A stretch of DNA of 64,000 nt from Pantoea rodasii (lineage in GTDB: Bacteria > Pseudomonadota > Gammaproteobacteria > Enterobacterales > Enterobacteriaceae). Shown piece by piece: positions 30,090 to 39,462 of the stretch (position 1 is its first letter; each line of letters opens with the position of its first letter). The DNA is taken from contig NZ_MLFP01000001.1 of the NCBI RefSeq assembly GCF_002095465.1, positions 434,001-498,000 on the forward strand, given 5' to 3'. The translations under genes were made by a program, and so were the position numbers. The notes below the pieces were generated by a model that did not search any database, was not told the origin of the DNA, and saw nothing but the letters and a program-made list of their open reading frames with translations.

Positions 30090-31295
30090 TTATTCACTCA
30101 GCAGTTCTACGGCATGATGCATGGCGCGCACCAGCGCATCCACGTCCTGCAAATTATTATACGGGGCGAATGACACGCGTAACGTACCACTGACGCCCAG
30201 CGCCGCCATTAAGGGCTGGGCGCAGTGTTGCCCGGCTCGCAGCGCAATGCCCTGTTCTGCCAGCAAGGTGACAATATCACTGTGATGGATACCCTCAATA
30301 TCAAACGCCAGCAGGCTGGCATTGCCGCAGCGGAAACTGCGGAAACCGGGAATTTCACTCAACTGCTCTTCGGCCAAACTGGCTAACTGCTGGCTCCACA
30401 TCTCGGCCTTTTCGGCGTGATGCTGTGACAGCCACTCCAGCGCGGCGCTCAGGCCCACCACGCCAGCGACGTTTGGCGTACCGGCCTCAAAACGCCACGG
30501 CACCGGTTGGGGCGTGAAGCCGTTAAAATCGACCTGCGTCAGCATCTTGCCGCCGCCTTGCCACGCATCCATCTCTTCCAGCAGTTCGGCTTTGCCGTAA
30601 AGCGCCCCGATGCCCATTGGGCCATACAATTTATGGGCGGAGAAGGCATAAAAGTCGATATCCAGCGCCTGAACATTCGGTGGGGCATGCACGATACCCT
30701 GGGCACCGTCCACCATCACTTTTGCGCCGACGCGATGCGCCAGCGTAATGGCCTGAGCGAGATCCGGACAGCCGCCGGTGACATTCGACATCTGGCCGAT
30801 CGCCAGCAGTTTGGTTCGCGCGTTGAGCAGTTGCGGAAGCAGGCTGATATCCGGCAGACGATCTGCGCCAATCGGCCATTTCACCAGCTTCGCGCCGCGA
30901 GCCTGCGCGACCATCAGCCACGGCACCAGATTGGCATGATGTTCTGCTTCGCTCACCACAATCTCATCGCCCGGCTGTAAGCGTGGTGCCAGCCAGCTGT
31001 TGGCCACCAGGTTAATCGCTTCCGTGGTGCCGCGCGTCCAGATTATCTGGCGGTCATCGGCGGCATGGATCAAGTTGGCCACCCGTCCGCGCGCCTGCTC
31101 GTACTTTTCGGTTAAGGCGCGAGCGGCTTTAAACTGACTGCGATGCACGGTGCCCGCACTCAAGCTGTAAAAATTTGCCGTGGCGTCAATCACCGCCTGT
31201 GGCTTTAACGTTGTGGCGGCGCTATCGAGGTACACGCCAGCATCGCTTAACGCTGGAAACTGCGCGCGGAAGGCGGTTGGGGAGAAGATGGTCAT
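30090..31295 (-). CDS. csdA: CsdA, cysteine desulfurase
   Basis: A 401-residue PLP enzyme, the same length as E. coli CsdA. It takes sulfur from cysteine and passes it to CsdE. The PLP lysine lies in FSAHKLYGP and the persulfide-bearing cysteine in [11 protein letters not shown] near residue 358; [12 protein letters not shown] and [13 protein letters not shown] are further family segments. The frame is open to 31421, but ATG 31295 gives [16 protein letters not shown], matching the E. coli start. It forms an operon with csdE. Confidence 0.95.
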   Translation of the reverse strand: MTIFSPTAFRAQFPALSDAGVYLDSAATTLKPQAVIDATANFYSLSAGTVHRSQFKAARALTEKYEQARGRVANLIHAADDRQIIWTRGTTEAINLVANSWLAPRLQPGDEIVVSEAEHHANLVPWLMVAQARGAKLVKWPIGADRLPDISLLPQLLNARTKLLAIGQMSNVTGGCPDLAQAITLAHRVGAKVMVDGAQGIVHAPPNVQALDIDFYAFSAHKLYGPMGIGALYGKAELLEEMDAWQGGGKMLTQVDFNGFTPQPVPWRFEAGTPNVAGVVGLSAALEWLSQHHAEKAEMWSQQLASLAEEQLSEIPGFRSFRCGNASLLAFDIEGIHHSDIVTLLAEQGIALRAGQHCAQPLMAALGVSGTLRVSFAPYNNLQDVDALVRAMHHAVELLSE

Positions 31296-31502
31296 ACTAA
31301 ACCCACTGTATTCATTTTTAGGACCAGGCCGAAAGCCGGCCGGTTCGCTGGCAAAGCTGGAAAAGCGCGTTATGCTAATTATTGCAAGGTTTGAACCGAT
31401 ACCCGCATAACGAATCGACATTATCAGTCGAAATCACTTTTTGCTGCCTCTGGTCAGCGCATGCGGGTGGTTTAATGCAATCAATCTGCAAGGAGATAGA
31501 AG

Positions 31503-31727
31503 ATGAAAAAACTCGCCGCAGTGCTGGCCGTGTGTACCATGGCCTTTACCCTGGCTGCTTGTTCCAGCAATTATGTCATGCATACTAATGATGGTCGCAC
31601 CATTGTTGCCGCTGGCAAACCGAAAGTTGACGATGATACCGGTATGATCAGTTATAAAGATGCCAATGGCAACGAGCAGCAGATTAACCGTACAGATGTA
31701 AAAGAAATGGTTGAGATGGGGCAGTAA
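31503..31727 (+). CDS. ygdI: YgdI, small DUF903 lipoprotein
   Basis: A 74-residue lipoprotein. The signal peptide MKKLAAVLAVCTMAFTLAAC ends in lipobox LAAC, then SSNYVMHTNDGRTIVAAGKPKVD, the DUF903 fold. AAGGAGATAGAAG before the ATG is a strong ribosome site. It is a paralogue of YgdR at 3317. Function is unknown. GcvB is encoded antisense just downstream, and the strong hairpin at 31744-31764 may end both transcripts. Confidence 0.88.
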   Translation: MKKLAAVLAVCTMAFTLAACSSNYVMHTNDGRTIVAAGKPKVDDDTGMISYKDANGNEQQINRTDVKEMVEMGQ

Positions 31728-31736
31728 GCTTTAGAT

Positions 31737-31933
31737 AAAAAAAAGCACCGCAATTTGCGGTGCTACTTAAAATCACTTGGACAGACAGGGTAAATCTACA
31801 GGAATTAAAAGCTTGATCTGCAATCGTCAGATCAAAATGCAAACACAACATCACGACCACAAGCCAAAAGCTCTCCAAAAGTCTGCGATCTCTCGCACGT
31901 TTCCAGAAATCTTTTCGTTCCGGCTCAGGAAGT
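31737..31933 (-). ncRNA. gcvB: GcvB small regulatory RNA
   Basis: Read on the minus strand, the RNA begins ACTTCCTGAGCCGGAACG as in E. coli GcvB. It contains the GU-rich R1 targeting region (GTGATGTTGTGTTTGC), the conserved TTTACCCTGTCTGTCC block, and ends in a terminator AGCACCGC-AAATT-GCGGTGCT followed by eight T. Length is about 197 nt against about 205 in E. coli. GcvB binds Hfq and represses many peptide and amino-acid transport mRNAs when glycine is abundant. It lies divergent from gcvA, its activator, exactly as in E. coli. Confidence 0.93.
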
Positions 31934-31939
31934 GCGGCA

Positions 31940-31968
31940 ACTATAGGTATTTGCTGGAGCTTCCTCAA
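31940..31968 (-). promoter_or_regulatory. gcvB promoter
   Basis: On the minus strand TTGAGG (31968-31963) and TATAGT (31945-31940) are 17 bases apart, with the RNA start six bases on. A CTAAT motif, the core of GcvA sites, lies at 32001-32005 between gcvB and gcvA. Confidence 0.7.
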
Positions 31969-32062
31969 CGGACAATTTATAATGTCTCGGATTAAAAAAA
32001 CTAATACGTAACGACTTTGTATAAGTTGGACGATGACCTTATGAATCCGCACACGGAAAACC

Positions 32063-32980
32063 ATGTCAAAACGCCTTCCACCGCTTAATGCTTTACGCGT
32101 CTTCGATGCTGCAGCCCGCCATTTAAGCTTCACAAAAGCCGCTGAAGAGCTGTTCGTTACCCAGGCAGCTGTCAGCCACCAGATTAAATCTCTGGAAGAT
32201 TTCCTCGGCCTAAAGCTGTTTCGGCGGAGGAATCGTTCGCTTTTACTTACGGAAGAAGGTCAAAGCTACTATTTGGATATCAAGGAGATCTTCTCTGCGA
32301 TCAACGATGCTACGCGTAAACTTCAGGCGCGCAGTGCCAAGGGTGCTTTAACCGTCAGCCTGCTGCCGAGTTTTGCCATTCAGTGGCTGGTGCCACGCCT
32401 TTCCAGCTTTAATATGGCTTATCCGGGCATCGATGTGCGTATCCAGGCGGTCGACCGTGATGAAGAGAAGCTAGCCGATGATGTAGACGTGGCTATTTTC
32501 TACGGCCGCGGCAACTGGCCGGGGCTGCGTGTTGAAAAGCTGTATGCCGAATATTTGTTGCCGGTCTGCTCGCCGATGCTGCTGACCGGCGACAATCCGC
32601 TGAAAACAACGGCCGATTTGGCACACTTCACGCTGTTGCATGACGCCTCGCGGCGCGACTGGCAGTCCTACATTCGTCAGCTAGGATTGCAGCACATTAA
32701 TGTGCAGCAGGGACCGATTTTCAGCCACAGCGCGATGGTGCTACAGGCCGCTATTCACGGCCAGGGCGTTGCGCTCGCCAATAATGTGATGGCGCAGAGT
32801 GAAATTGAAGCCGGGCGGTTGGTCTGTCCATTTAATGACGTATTAGTCAGTAAAAATGCTTTTTATCTGGTTTGTCATGACAGCCAGGCAGAACTGGGTA
32901 AAATAGCCGCCTTTCGTCAGTGGATCCTGGAAAAAGCCGCAGTTGAACAAGAAAAATTCCGCTTTCGCTACGATCACTAA
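32063..32980 (+). CDS. gcvA: GcvA, LysR-type regulator of the glycine cleavage system
   Basis: A 305-residue regulator, the same length as E. coli GcvA and nearly identical over long runs (LSFTKAAEELFVTQAAVSHQ is the helix-turn-helix, residues about 20-40; SKGALTVSLLPSFAIQWLVP opens the effector domain). With glycine it activates gcvTHP and gcvB; with GcvR it represses gcvTHP. The start follows a long AT-rich leader shared with the divergent gcvB promoter. Confidence 0.96.
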   Translation: MSKRLPPLNALRVFDAAARHLSFTKAAEELFVTQAAVSHQIKSLEDFLGLKLFRRRNRSLLLTEEGQSYYLDIKEIFSAINDATRKLQARSAKGALTVSLLPSFAIQWLVPRLSSFNMAYPGIDVRIQAVDRDEEKLADDVDVAIFYGRGNWPGLRVEKLYAEYLLPVCSPMLLTGDNPLKTTADLAHFTLLHDASRRDWQSYIRQLGLQHINVQQGPIFSHSAMVLQAAIHGQGVALANNVMAQSEIEAGRLVCPFNDVLVSKNAFYLVCHDSQAELGKIAAFRQWILEKAAVEQEKFRFRYDH

Positions 32981-33030
32981 TGCGTTGAGTGCTGCACAGT
33001 GATGTGCAGTTTCATTCTGAGGAAGAATAA

Positions 33031-33426
33031 ATGTCCAGTCGTGCCATGTTTGTGTTTGCCGCCATCAGCGGATTCCTGCTGGTGGCATTTGGTGCTTTTG
33101 GGGCGCACGTGCTGAGCAAGTCGCTTGGCCCAGCCGAAATGGCGTGGATTCATACCGGCCTTGAATATCAGGCTTATCACACGCTGGCGGTCATTGGTCT
33201 GGGTGCAGCGATGCTGCGCCGCGCCAATATCTGGTTTTACTGGAGTAGCGCTGCATTAGCGCTCGGCACCGTGTTGTTCAGTGGCAGCCTGTATTGTTTG
33301 GCGCTGTCACACTTAAAGTTTTGGGTTTTTGTCACGCCAGTGGGAGGATTGTTCTTCCTGATAGGCTGGTTCTTGATGTTGATTGGCGCATTGCGTCTTA
33401 AACGAAAGGCGGATCGCCATGAATAA
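33031..33426 (+). CDS. ygdD: YgdD, DUF423 inner-membrane protein
   Basis: A 131-residue protein, the same length as E. coli YgdD, with four hydrophobic segments and the family motif [17 protein letters not shown] lies a few bases before the ATG. The function is unknown. Its stop overlaps the rlmM start by eight bases, so the two are cotranscribed, as in E. coli. Confidence 0.9.
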   Translation: MSSRAMFVFAAISGFLLVAFGAFGAHVLSKSLGPAEMAWIHTGLEYQAYHTLAVIGLGAAMLRRANIWFYWSSAALALGTVLFSGSLYCLALSHLKFWVFVTPVGGLFFLIGWFLMLIGALRLKRKADRHE

Positions 33427-34518
33427 AGTTTTGCTCTATTGCCGTCCTGGCTTTGAGAAAGAGTGTGCGGCAGAAATCAGTGCCAAAGCGACCGAGCGTG
33501 AGATTTTTGGTTTTGCGCGCGTCAAAGATGATTCCGGCTATGTGCTTTATGAGTGCTATCAGCAGGAAGATGCTGAAAAACTGATTCAAACGCTGCCGTT
33601 TTCTGAGCTGATTTTTGCACGCCAGATGCTGGTGGTGGGCGAACTGCTGCGCGACCTGCCGCAGGAAGATCGTATTTCCCCTATCGTGGGTATGCTGACC
33701 GGCGTGGTGGAAAAAGGCGGTGATCTGCGTGTCGAAGTGCCGGATACGAATCAGGCGAAAGAACTCACCAAGTTCTGCCGCAAGCTGACCGTACCGCTGC
33801 GTGCCAGCCTGCGTGAAAGCAAAATTCTGCTCAACTACGAATCGCCGAAGCGTCCAGTGGTGCACGTGTTCTTTATTGCACCGGGCACCTGCTATGTCGG
33901 ATATTCACTGCCAGAGAACAATTCACCGTTCTATATGGGCATCCCGCGTCTCAAGTTCCCATCTGATGCGCCAAGCCGTTCGACTTTAAAGCTGGAAGAG
34001 GCATTCCATGTCTTCATCCCGGCCGATGAGTGGGAAGAACGTTTAGGCAGTGGCATGTATGCGGTTGATCTGGGCGCTTGCCCCGGTGGCTGGACCTATC
34101 AATTGGTTAAACACAGCATGTGGGTGTATGCCGTGGACAACGGCCCGATGGCACCGAGCCTGATGGACACCGGACAGGTTACCCACTGCCGCGAGGATGG
34201 GTTCAAATACCGTCCCGCGCGCAGCAACATCAGCTGGCTGGTGTGTGACATGGTGGAAAACCAGTGCGCGTGGCCAGTTTGATGACCGAGTGGCTGGTCA
34301 ATGGCTGGTGCCGTGAGGCGATCTTCAACCTCAAGCTGCCAATGAAAAAGCGCTACGAAGAAGTGACGCAAAACCTGGCAATGATCGATGAAGCGTTGAA
34401 AGAGAAGGGCATCAATGCAGAGATCCAGGCGCGTCAGCTGTATCACGATCGTGAAGAAGTGACCGTTCACGTGCGCCGCCTTTGGGCGGCAGTGGGCGGC
34501 CGTCGCGACGAACGCTAA
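33419..34518 (+). CDS. rlmM: RlmM, 23S rRNA 2'-O-ribose C2498 methyltransferase, frameshifted
   Basis: RlmM methylates the 2'-hydroxyl of C2498 in 23S rRNA. The N-terminal THUMP-like part is followed by the SAM-binding segment [16 protein letters not shown]. The frame breaks in the A-run 34257-34260: the sequence reads DMVEN then runs off to a stop at 34280-34282, whereas one extra A gives [21 protein letters not shown], matching E. coli [21 protein letters not shown]. The C-terminal part continues cleanly to VGGRRDER. The repaired length is 366 residues, as in E. coli. The truncated product would lack the catalytic lysine segment [13 protein letters not shown]. Confidence 0.94.
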
Positions 34519-34745
34519 TCCTGCTTCATACTTTGCACTACAGCGGCGTTGGCTGCGCTTGCTCGCCCCGGTCACATACTGACGTATGCTCCCGGGGACT
34601 CACGCACTTGCCGCCTTGCTGTAGCACAAATTATTTCGCAGGATGCATTTCCCGTCATACTTCGCTGGATTTCCCGGGTTCAAACTGTAGCGGCGCAATT
34701 TATTGCGCATGTTGTGAGGCTCGCAGGTGTGTGCGGCAGAAACGC
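34519..34745. repeat. Composite palindromic repeats between rlmM and xni (includes REP-like copy B)
   Basis: Two structures occupy the gap. First, from about 34542 to 34622, an imperfect long palindrome centres on CATACTGACGTATG, with CCCCGGTCA and CTCCCGGGG arms and outer GGCTGCGCTTG / CACTTGCCGCC; its TTGGCTGCG...CTTGCCGCC layout resembles repeats I associate with enterobacterial intergenic regions. Second, TGTAGCGGCGCAATTTATTGCGCA at 34686-34709 is one arm of the REP family seen at 2043. A GTGCGGC/GCCGCAC hairpin follows near 34731-34750. E. coli has the fuc operon at this junction. Confidence 0.65.
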
Positions 34746-34757
34746 CGCACAGATCAT

Positions 34758-35513
34758 TTACGCCTTATAGCGCAACGTATTCAAATTCCCCTGCAATTCC
34801 AAATCGCGTTTTAACGTTGAAACCTGGCGGCAAATCTCTGCCATCTCTCGGTGATCGCGCAATTTCTTTTGCCACTTTTCAGGGACCTGGTCGAACTGCT
34901 GATACAGGGCTTCCAGCGTACCAAACTGCGTGAGCAGTTCACGGGCGCTTTTGGGGCCGATGCCGGTAACGCCGGGAATCTTGCTGCTGCTGATACCGCA
35001 CAGCCCCCAGTAATCGGGCAACTGCGCGGGCGTGACACCGAACTCCTGTTCGATAAAAGGCACGTCCAGCCAGCGTTTTTGGAAGTAATCACGGATGCGG
35101 ATATTGGGCGCCAATAGCTGGCAATAGCCTTTATCGGTGGAGACGATAGTCGCTTGATGGCCAGCATCGGCCATTTTTACCGCCAGCGTGGCGGCGAGAT
35201 CGTCGGCTTCGTCGAGATCGGCGACCCAGCAACGCACGCCGACAGCTTCAAACGCCTGCTGGATGGCGGGCATCTCCAGCTGCAAATCGTCTGGCATCGC
35301 AGGGCGACCGGCTTTGTAATCGGGCAGCAGCTGATGCCGCCAACCGGGGTGGCGCTCGTGACTATCAAACACCGCGACCACGTGTGTCGGCTGTGTGTGA
35401 ACTAACAGTTGATGCAAGGCGGCCACGCAAGCTTCGCGACACGGTGTGCCCTGCACGGCATGCAAGCGACGGATCAGGTTCAGCGCATCAATGATCAGAA
35501 GATGAAACGACAT
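34758..35513 (-). CDS. xni: Xni (YgdG), flap endonuclease-like protein
   Basis: A 251-residue protein, the same length as E. coli Xni, related to the 5'-3' nuclease domain of DNA polymerase I. Acidic metal ligands lie in [20 protein letters not shown] and [12 protein letters not shown], and the helix-3-turn-helix DNA-binding part is [15 protein letters not shown]. It is thought to process flap structures; its contribution overlaps with PolA. The apparent overlap with ppnN comes from the ppnN frameshift. Confidence 0.94.
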   Translation of the reverse strand: MSFHLLIIDALNLIRRLHAVQGTPCREACVAALHQLLVHTQPTHVVAVFDSHERHPGWRHQLLPDYKAGRPAMPDDLQLEMPAIQQAFEAVGVRCWVADLDEADDLAATLAVKMADAGHQATIVSTDKGYCQLLAPNIRIRDYFQKRWLDVPFIEQEFGVTPAQLPDYWGLCGISSSKIPGVTGIGPKSARELLTQFGTLEALYQQFDQVPEKWQKKLRDHREMAEICRQVSTLKRDLELQGNLNTLRYKA

Positions 35514-36906
35514 AGTGATAGCGGCAGCCCGCAGGCTGCCTTCCTGGTGGGTTATTTAATGATTTCGTAGCAGGGGATATAGGCACTGCCTGGCAATTCA
35601 TACGCTGTTGCGCGACAAAGCCCTGCAACAGCTCATCCATGCGATGCATGATGTCTGCGTCGCCACGAAGCTGGTAAGGACCCTTCTCACGAATTTCGCG
35701 AATGCCCACTTCCTTGACGTTACCCGCCACGATGCCAGAAAAAGCACGACGTAAATCCGCCGCCAGTTTTTCCGCAGGCTGATTCGGGAACAGATTCAGG
35801 TTGGCCATGTTTTCATGGGTTGGCACAAACGGAACCTGCAGGTCAGGCGCGATACGAATTGACCAGTTGAAGCTATAGGCGTCGCCGGTTTCACGACGAT
35901 ACTCCTTCACCTGTGGCATGGCCTTCTTCATCAAGCGCGCCACTTCGGCGGCATCATCAATGATGATTTTGTAGTGCTTGCGCGCGGCTTCGCCCAGCGT
36001 GTTGACGATGAAATCGTCCAGCACACGGAAATAATCTGCACTCTCTTTCGGGCCGGTAAGAATCAACGGGAGCACCTGATCTTTATTGTGTGGGTTCATC
36101 AAAATCCCCAACAGATAAAGTAACTCTTCTGCCGTGCCCACGCCGCCAGGGAAGATCACAATGCCATGCGCGATGCGTACAAAGGCTTCAAGGCGCTTTT
36201 CAATATCCGGCATGATGATCAGCTCATTCACCAGCGGATTCGGTGGCTCTGCCGCGATGATGGACGGTTCCGTCAGACCGATGAAGCGGCTGTCATGATA
36301 GCGCTGCTGGGCATGGCCCACTGCCGCGCCTTTCATCGGCGCCTCCATGACGCCAGGTCCGCATCCGGTACAAATATTGAGTTCGCGCAGACCCATTTGG
36401 GTGCCAACGTTACGGCAGTACTGGTATTCGACCGCGTTGATCGAGTGGCCGCCCCAGCACACCACGGTGTTGGGATATTCGCCGATGTGCAGCGCGCGGG
36501 CATTACGCAGGATCGAAAACACCTGGTTGGTTATGTGGGCGGAATCATCAGCGGTTTGCTGATCGCTGCGCTCAAGCTGGCCATTGACAAACAGAATGTC
36601 ACGCAGAACGGCAAACAGGTTGGCCTGTAATGAGCGGATGATACGGCCATCAACGAACGCCTCTTCCGGCGGATTGATCAGTTCGAGTTTGACGCCACGT
36701 TCACGACGCAGCACGTTGATATCAAAATTTTCAAAGCGGGAAAGCAGTTCATGACTACTGTCGGTCTGGCTGCCGGAGTTGAGCACCGCAAGTGAGCAGT
36801 TACGAAAAAGCTGGTAAAGGTCGCTGCTGGCGGTTTGCTTCAGCATGTCGACTTCCAACTGGGAGAGCAGATCCATTGAGCCAAGTGGGCTGATATGTGT
36901 AATCAA
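35488..36906 (-). CDS. ppnN: PpnN (YgdH), nucleotide 5'-monophosphate nucleosidase, C-terminus frameshifted
   Basis: PpnN splits purine and pyrimidine monophosphates into base and ribose-5-phosphate and is stimulated by (p)ppGpp; RelA is encoded 17 kb away. The LOG-family motifs are [16 protein letters not shown] and [15 protein letters not shown]. The start is TTG (36906) with GGAG upstream, as in E. coli ygdH. As given, the C-terminus reads [16 protein letters not shown]... and runs into xni. One base added at 35597-35598 gives [19 protein letters not shown] and a stop at 35552-35554, matching E. coli [15 protein letters not shown] and giving 451 residues against 454. Confidence 0.94.
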   Translation of the reverse strand: MITHISPLGSMDLLSQLEVDMLKQTASSDLYQLFRNCSLAVLNSGSQTDSSHELLSRFENFDINVLRRERGVKLELINPPEEAFVDGRIIRSLQANLFAVLRDILFVNGQLERSDQQTADDSAHITNQVFSILRNARALHIGEYPNTVVCWGGHSINAVEYQYCRNVGTQMGLRELNICTGCGPGVMEAPMKGAAVGHAQQRYHDSRFIGLTEPSIIAAEPPNPLVNELIIMPDIEKRLEAFVRIAHGIVIFPGGVGTAEELLYLLGILMNPHNKDQVLPLILTGPKESADYFRVLDDFIVNTLGEAARKHYKIIIDDAAEVARLMKKAMPQVKEYRRETGDAYSFNWSIRIAPDLQVPFVPTHENMANLNLFPNQPAEKLAADLRRAFSGIVAGNVKEVGIREIREKGPYQLRGDADIMHRMDELLQGFVAQQRMNCQAVPISPATKSLNNPPGRQPAGCRYHYVVSSSDH

Positions 36907-37092
36907 GAGAACTCCTTTACACGCAAATGCGTGACGGGTGACGCTGCGCTTAACGTACTGAACGCAGTGACGAAAATCCTTTGGAACGCGGGCTTAAACT
37001 CTCGCGCCATTCACAGAGTAACGTTGTCCGCAGGGAATGCTCAAGTGGAACCGCGCATCCGTGCAGCGGCCTGCGAGGCGTCTCGCAATCTG

Positions 37093-37938
37093 TTACTGGC
37101 GAACCAGGCGTGAAAACGTCGGGGAGAAAGGCACGTTGCTGCGCCAGGGGTTAATATCCAGTCCACCACGACGCGTGTATCGTGCGTAAACAGTCAGGGA
37201 TTCTGGCTGGCAAAAGCGTTGAATGTCGTTGAAAATGCGCTCAACGCACTGTTCATGGAACTCATTATGCTGGCGGAACGAGATCAGGTAACGCAGCAGC
37301 GCTTCACGATCGATACGCGGGCCTTTGTAACGGATCATCACTGAACCCCAATCGGGTTGGTGAGTGATCAAACAGTTCGATTTCAGCAAATGACTGACCA
37401 GCGTTTCCTCAATCACGTCCTCGCCCGCAGCATGTGCCAGATAATCAGCATTGAAGGCGTAATCGTGGATTTCAATATCTTGTTCGTCGATCACATCGCC
37501 ATTGAAATGGCCGATTGGCTGTCCTTCAACTTCGCTCAGGCGGAACAGTGCGACGCTGACCTCACCCTGAGCACAGGCTCGAAGATCGCGTTCCAGCGTC
37601 TGGCGGACTTCGCCCCAGTCGGCGAAAATCGTTTGGTTAAAGCTGTTAAGATAGAGCTTAAAGCTCTTAGATTCGATCAGGTTTTCGCTGTCTGCGCGCA
37701 GTACCACTTCGCCCACTGCAACTTGTGGCACCCCTTTGCTGTTCAGCCAGGAGAGTTCGTACAGCGTCCAGATATCCCCACCCTGAAAGGGCAGATTGTC
37801 TGGATAGAGCCCGAGCGGTTCACGATTCAGGCTGCGCGGCACCGATTGCAGCAGCGTGTTATCGTAGCGATCTACATAAGCCGTGGGCTTGCCTAACGTC
37901 AGGCCACTTAATGCCCGATCGTGGTTTTCAGAAGACAT
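37093..37938 (-). CDS. queF: QueF, NADPH-dependent 7-cyano-7-deazaguanine reductase
   Basis: A 281-residue long-form QueF (E. coli 282) that reduces preQ0 to preQ1, the last step before insertion into tRNA. The catalytic cysteine is in [17 protein letters not shown] near residue 190, and [14 protein letters not shown] is the NADPH-binding QueF motif. ATG 37938 (MSSENHDRA) is chosen over a GTG four codons upstream. It is divergent from syd. The 186-base gap to ppnN holds a CACGCA/TGCGTG hairpin but no gene. Confidence 0.95.
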   Translation of the reverse strand: MSSENHDRALSGLTLGKPTAYVDRYDNTLLQSVPRSLNREPLGLYPDNLPFQGGDIWTLYELSWLNSKGVPQVAVGEVVLRADSENLIESKSFKLYLNSFNQTIFADWGEVRQTLERDLRACAQGEVSVALFRLSEVEGQPIGHFNGDVIDEQDIEIHDYAFNADYLAHAAGEDVIEETLVSHLLKSNCLITHQPDWGSVMIRYKGPRIDREALLRYLISFRQHNEFHEQCVERIFNDIQRFCQPESLTVYARYTRRGGLDINPWRSNVPFSPTFSRLVRQ

Positions 37939-38000
37939 ATCGGTTACCACTACATTCCATCAAAGTGGCTAAGTGTAACCGATCACAAGCGAGAAGATGA

Positions 38001-38549
38001 ATGATGCAGCAAACCGCAGACGCTCTGCGTGATTTTACCGCCCGATATGTTCAGGATTGGCAGCAGCAGGCGGGACATCTGCCCGCCAGTGCGGATCTCC
38101 TCGGTGTGCCATCCCCCTGCATTGTGGGTACGCTGGACGATCGCGTGTTGTGGCAGCCGCAGCCTTTTACTCTGCCTGCCACGTTGGCAGCTGTAGAGCG
38201 CGCGCTGGAGATCCAGTTAATGCCGGAAATCAGTGCCTTTTATACGACGCAATTTGCCGGTGATATGACGGCCACCTTTGAACAACAGCCGGTGACCTTA
38301 TTGCAGGTGTGGAGTGAATCAGATTTTACCCGCTTGCAGGAAAACCTGATTGGCCACCTGGTGATGAAGCGCCGCCTTAAACAGAGTCCAACATTATTTA
38401 TTGCCACGACTGAATCAGAGCAGGATGTGATTGCCCTGTGCAATCTGACGGGCGAAGTTATTCTGGAACAGCTTAGTAGTAAAAAGCGTGAAGTCCTGGC
38501 GGCAAGTGTTCAGATATTTCTTAATGCTTTACAACCGGTTAGTGTTTGA
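38001..38549 (+). CDS. syd: Syd, SecY-interacting protein
   Basis: A 182-residue cytoplasmic protein (E. coli 181) that binds SecY and helps proofread the translocon. Conserved segments [28 protein letters not shown] and [11 protein letters not shown] are clear. Two ATG codons sit side by side (38001 and 38004) after GAGAAG; either could be used. It is divergent from queF and followed by the csrB regulatory region. Confidence 0.93.
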   Translation: MMQQTADALRDFTARYVQDWQQQAGHLPASADLLGVPSPCIVGTLDDRVLWQPQPFTLPATLAAVERALEIQLMPEISAFYTTQFAGDMTATFEQQPVTLLQVWSESDFTRLQENLIGHLVMKRRLKQSPTLFIATTESEQDVIALCNLTGEVILEQLSSKKREVLAASVQIFLNALQPVSV

Positions 38550-38573
38550 GTGGCAGAGTTCGCGGGTTAATCT

Positions 38574-38591
38574 TGTAAGACATCTCTCACA
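38574..38591 (+). promoter_or_regulatory. UvrY (SirA/GacA)-type binding site upstream of csrB
   Basis: TGTAAG-N6-CTCACA differs by one base from the UvrY/GacA inverted repeat TGTAAG-N6-CTTACA. It lies about 175 bases upstream of the inferred csrB start, close to the far-upstream position of the E. coli site. The cognate sensor BarA is encoded at 49996. Confidence 0.65.
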
Positions 38592-38725
38592 AGCAGTGTG
38601 AGAGATCGCTAGATCATTTCGCAGACTTCCGGAAGTCCGCTATGTAAAAATATTGTGAATCATGAGCTTATGGCATCACTCCTAAAATTAGTAGTGTGAG
38701 AAATCTATTAACGCGTCTTACTAAC

Positions 38726-38753
38726 TTGTTATTACGATGGTTTCTGACAGAAT
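38726..38753 (+). promoter_or_regulatory. Probable csrB promoter
   Basis: TTGTTA and CAGAAT are 16 bases apart just ahead of the first GGA element. The match is modest; the location is set mainly by where the RNA must begin. Confidence 0.4.
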
Positions 38754-38756
38754 AGT

Positions 38757-39068
38757 CACCACTGGCAGGATGCTGGGGATTAAGAGACGTTCAGGAGAAT
38801 GTCAGCCAGGAGGCGGGAACGTAACGGAGTTACGGCACACGGAAGGCTTCAGGACGAAGCAGGACACTCAGGATTGAGTCAGGGACACCTCCAGGACGGA
38901 GAATGAGAGCCACGCGGGATGTGGTGGGCCAGGATGCTAAGGATATCTGTCACGATGACAGGCAATGGAAAGCACAGGAAGAGTTGTCATGGATGAGCAG
39001 GGAGCACAGCGGTGGCGGGAATGCTGCGAACGAAACCGGGAGCACTGTAAATACAGTGCTCCCTTTTT
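38757..39068 (+). ncRNA. csrB: CsrB small RNA, CsrA-sequestering
   Basis: About 312 bases lacking a gene but containing 22 GGA triplets, many as CAGGA in hairpin loops: GCTTC-AGGAC-GAAGC, ACTC-AGGAT-TGAGT, CTCC-AGGAC-GGAG. The 3' end, from GTTGTCATGGATGAGCAGGG to the terminator GGGAGCACTGTA-AA-TACAGTGCTCCC-T5, is near identical to E. coli CsrB, and the syd-csrB-yqcC order is the same. CsrB binds several CsrA dimers and frees their target mRNAs. It is shorter than E. coli CsrB (369 nt). The 5' end is inferred. Confidence 0.93.
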
Positions 39069-39135
39069 ATGGCTTTTTTGCGCCATGAAAGACTAATGGT
39101 ATGCTTGCCGCCCAAATTTTCTCTGGAGGTGGCGT

Positions 39136-39462
39136 ATGTCGTCGCAAATGATTATTCAACGGCTGCAACAGGTCGAAGCGGTGATGCGCGAACACGGCCA
39201 CTGGCAGTCTCAATCCCCTGAGGCGGAAGCTTTCGCCAGCACCGAGCCATTTTGTCTCGACACCCTGGAACCGCTGGAATGGCTGCAGTGGGTGTTGATC
39301 CCCCGCTTCCACGCGCTGATCGAAGCCGGTGCGCCGCTGCCGCAAAACTTCGCCGTGACGCCTTATTATGAAGTGGCTTTACCGGCTACCACGCCGGGCC
39401 ATGCGGTGCTGTTGCTGACACTCGGCCAGCTTGACGCGCTTTTTCAGGATCCGACCCTGTAA
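39136..39462 (+). CDS. yqcC: YqcC family protein
   Basis: A 108-residue cytoplasmic protein (E. coli 109) of unknown function with the conserved core DTLEPLEWLQWVLIPR. GGAGGTGGCGT precedes the ATG. The stop overlaps the truC start (TAATG), so it is translated with truC, and its conserved company suggests a link to that enzyme or to YqcA, but none is shown. Confidence 0.9.
   Translation: MSSQMIIQRLQQVEAVMREHGHWQSQSPEAEAFASTEPFCLDTLEPLEWLQWVLIPRFHALIEAGAPLPQNFAVTPYYEVALPATTPGHAVLLLTLGQLDALFQDPTL

Noticed and set aside
38903-39088. 61-codon frame in the syd-yqcC gap
   Set aside because: It lies inside CsrB and its terminator; the GGA-rich RNA explains the sequence.
38550-39135. Possible riboswitch or leader peptide ahead of yqcC
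   Set aside because: The structure is accounted for by csrB and its upstream regulatory site.
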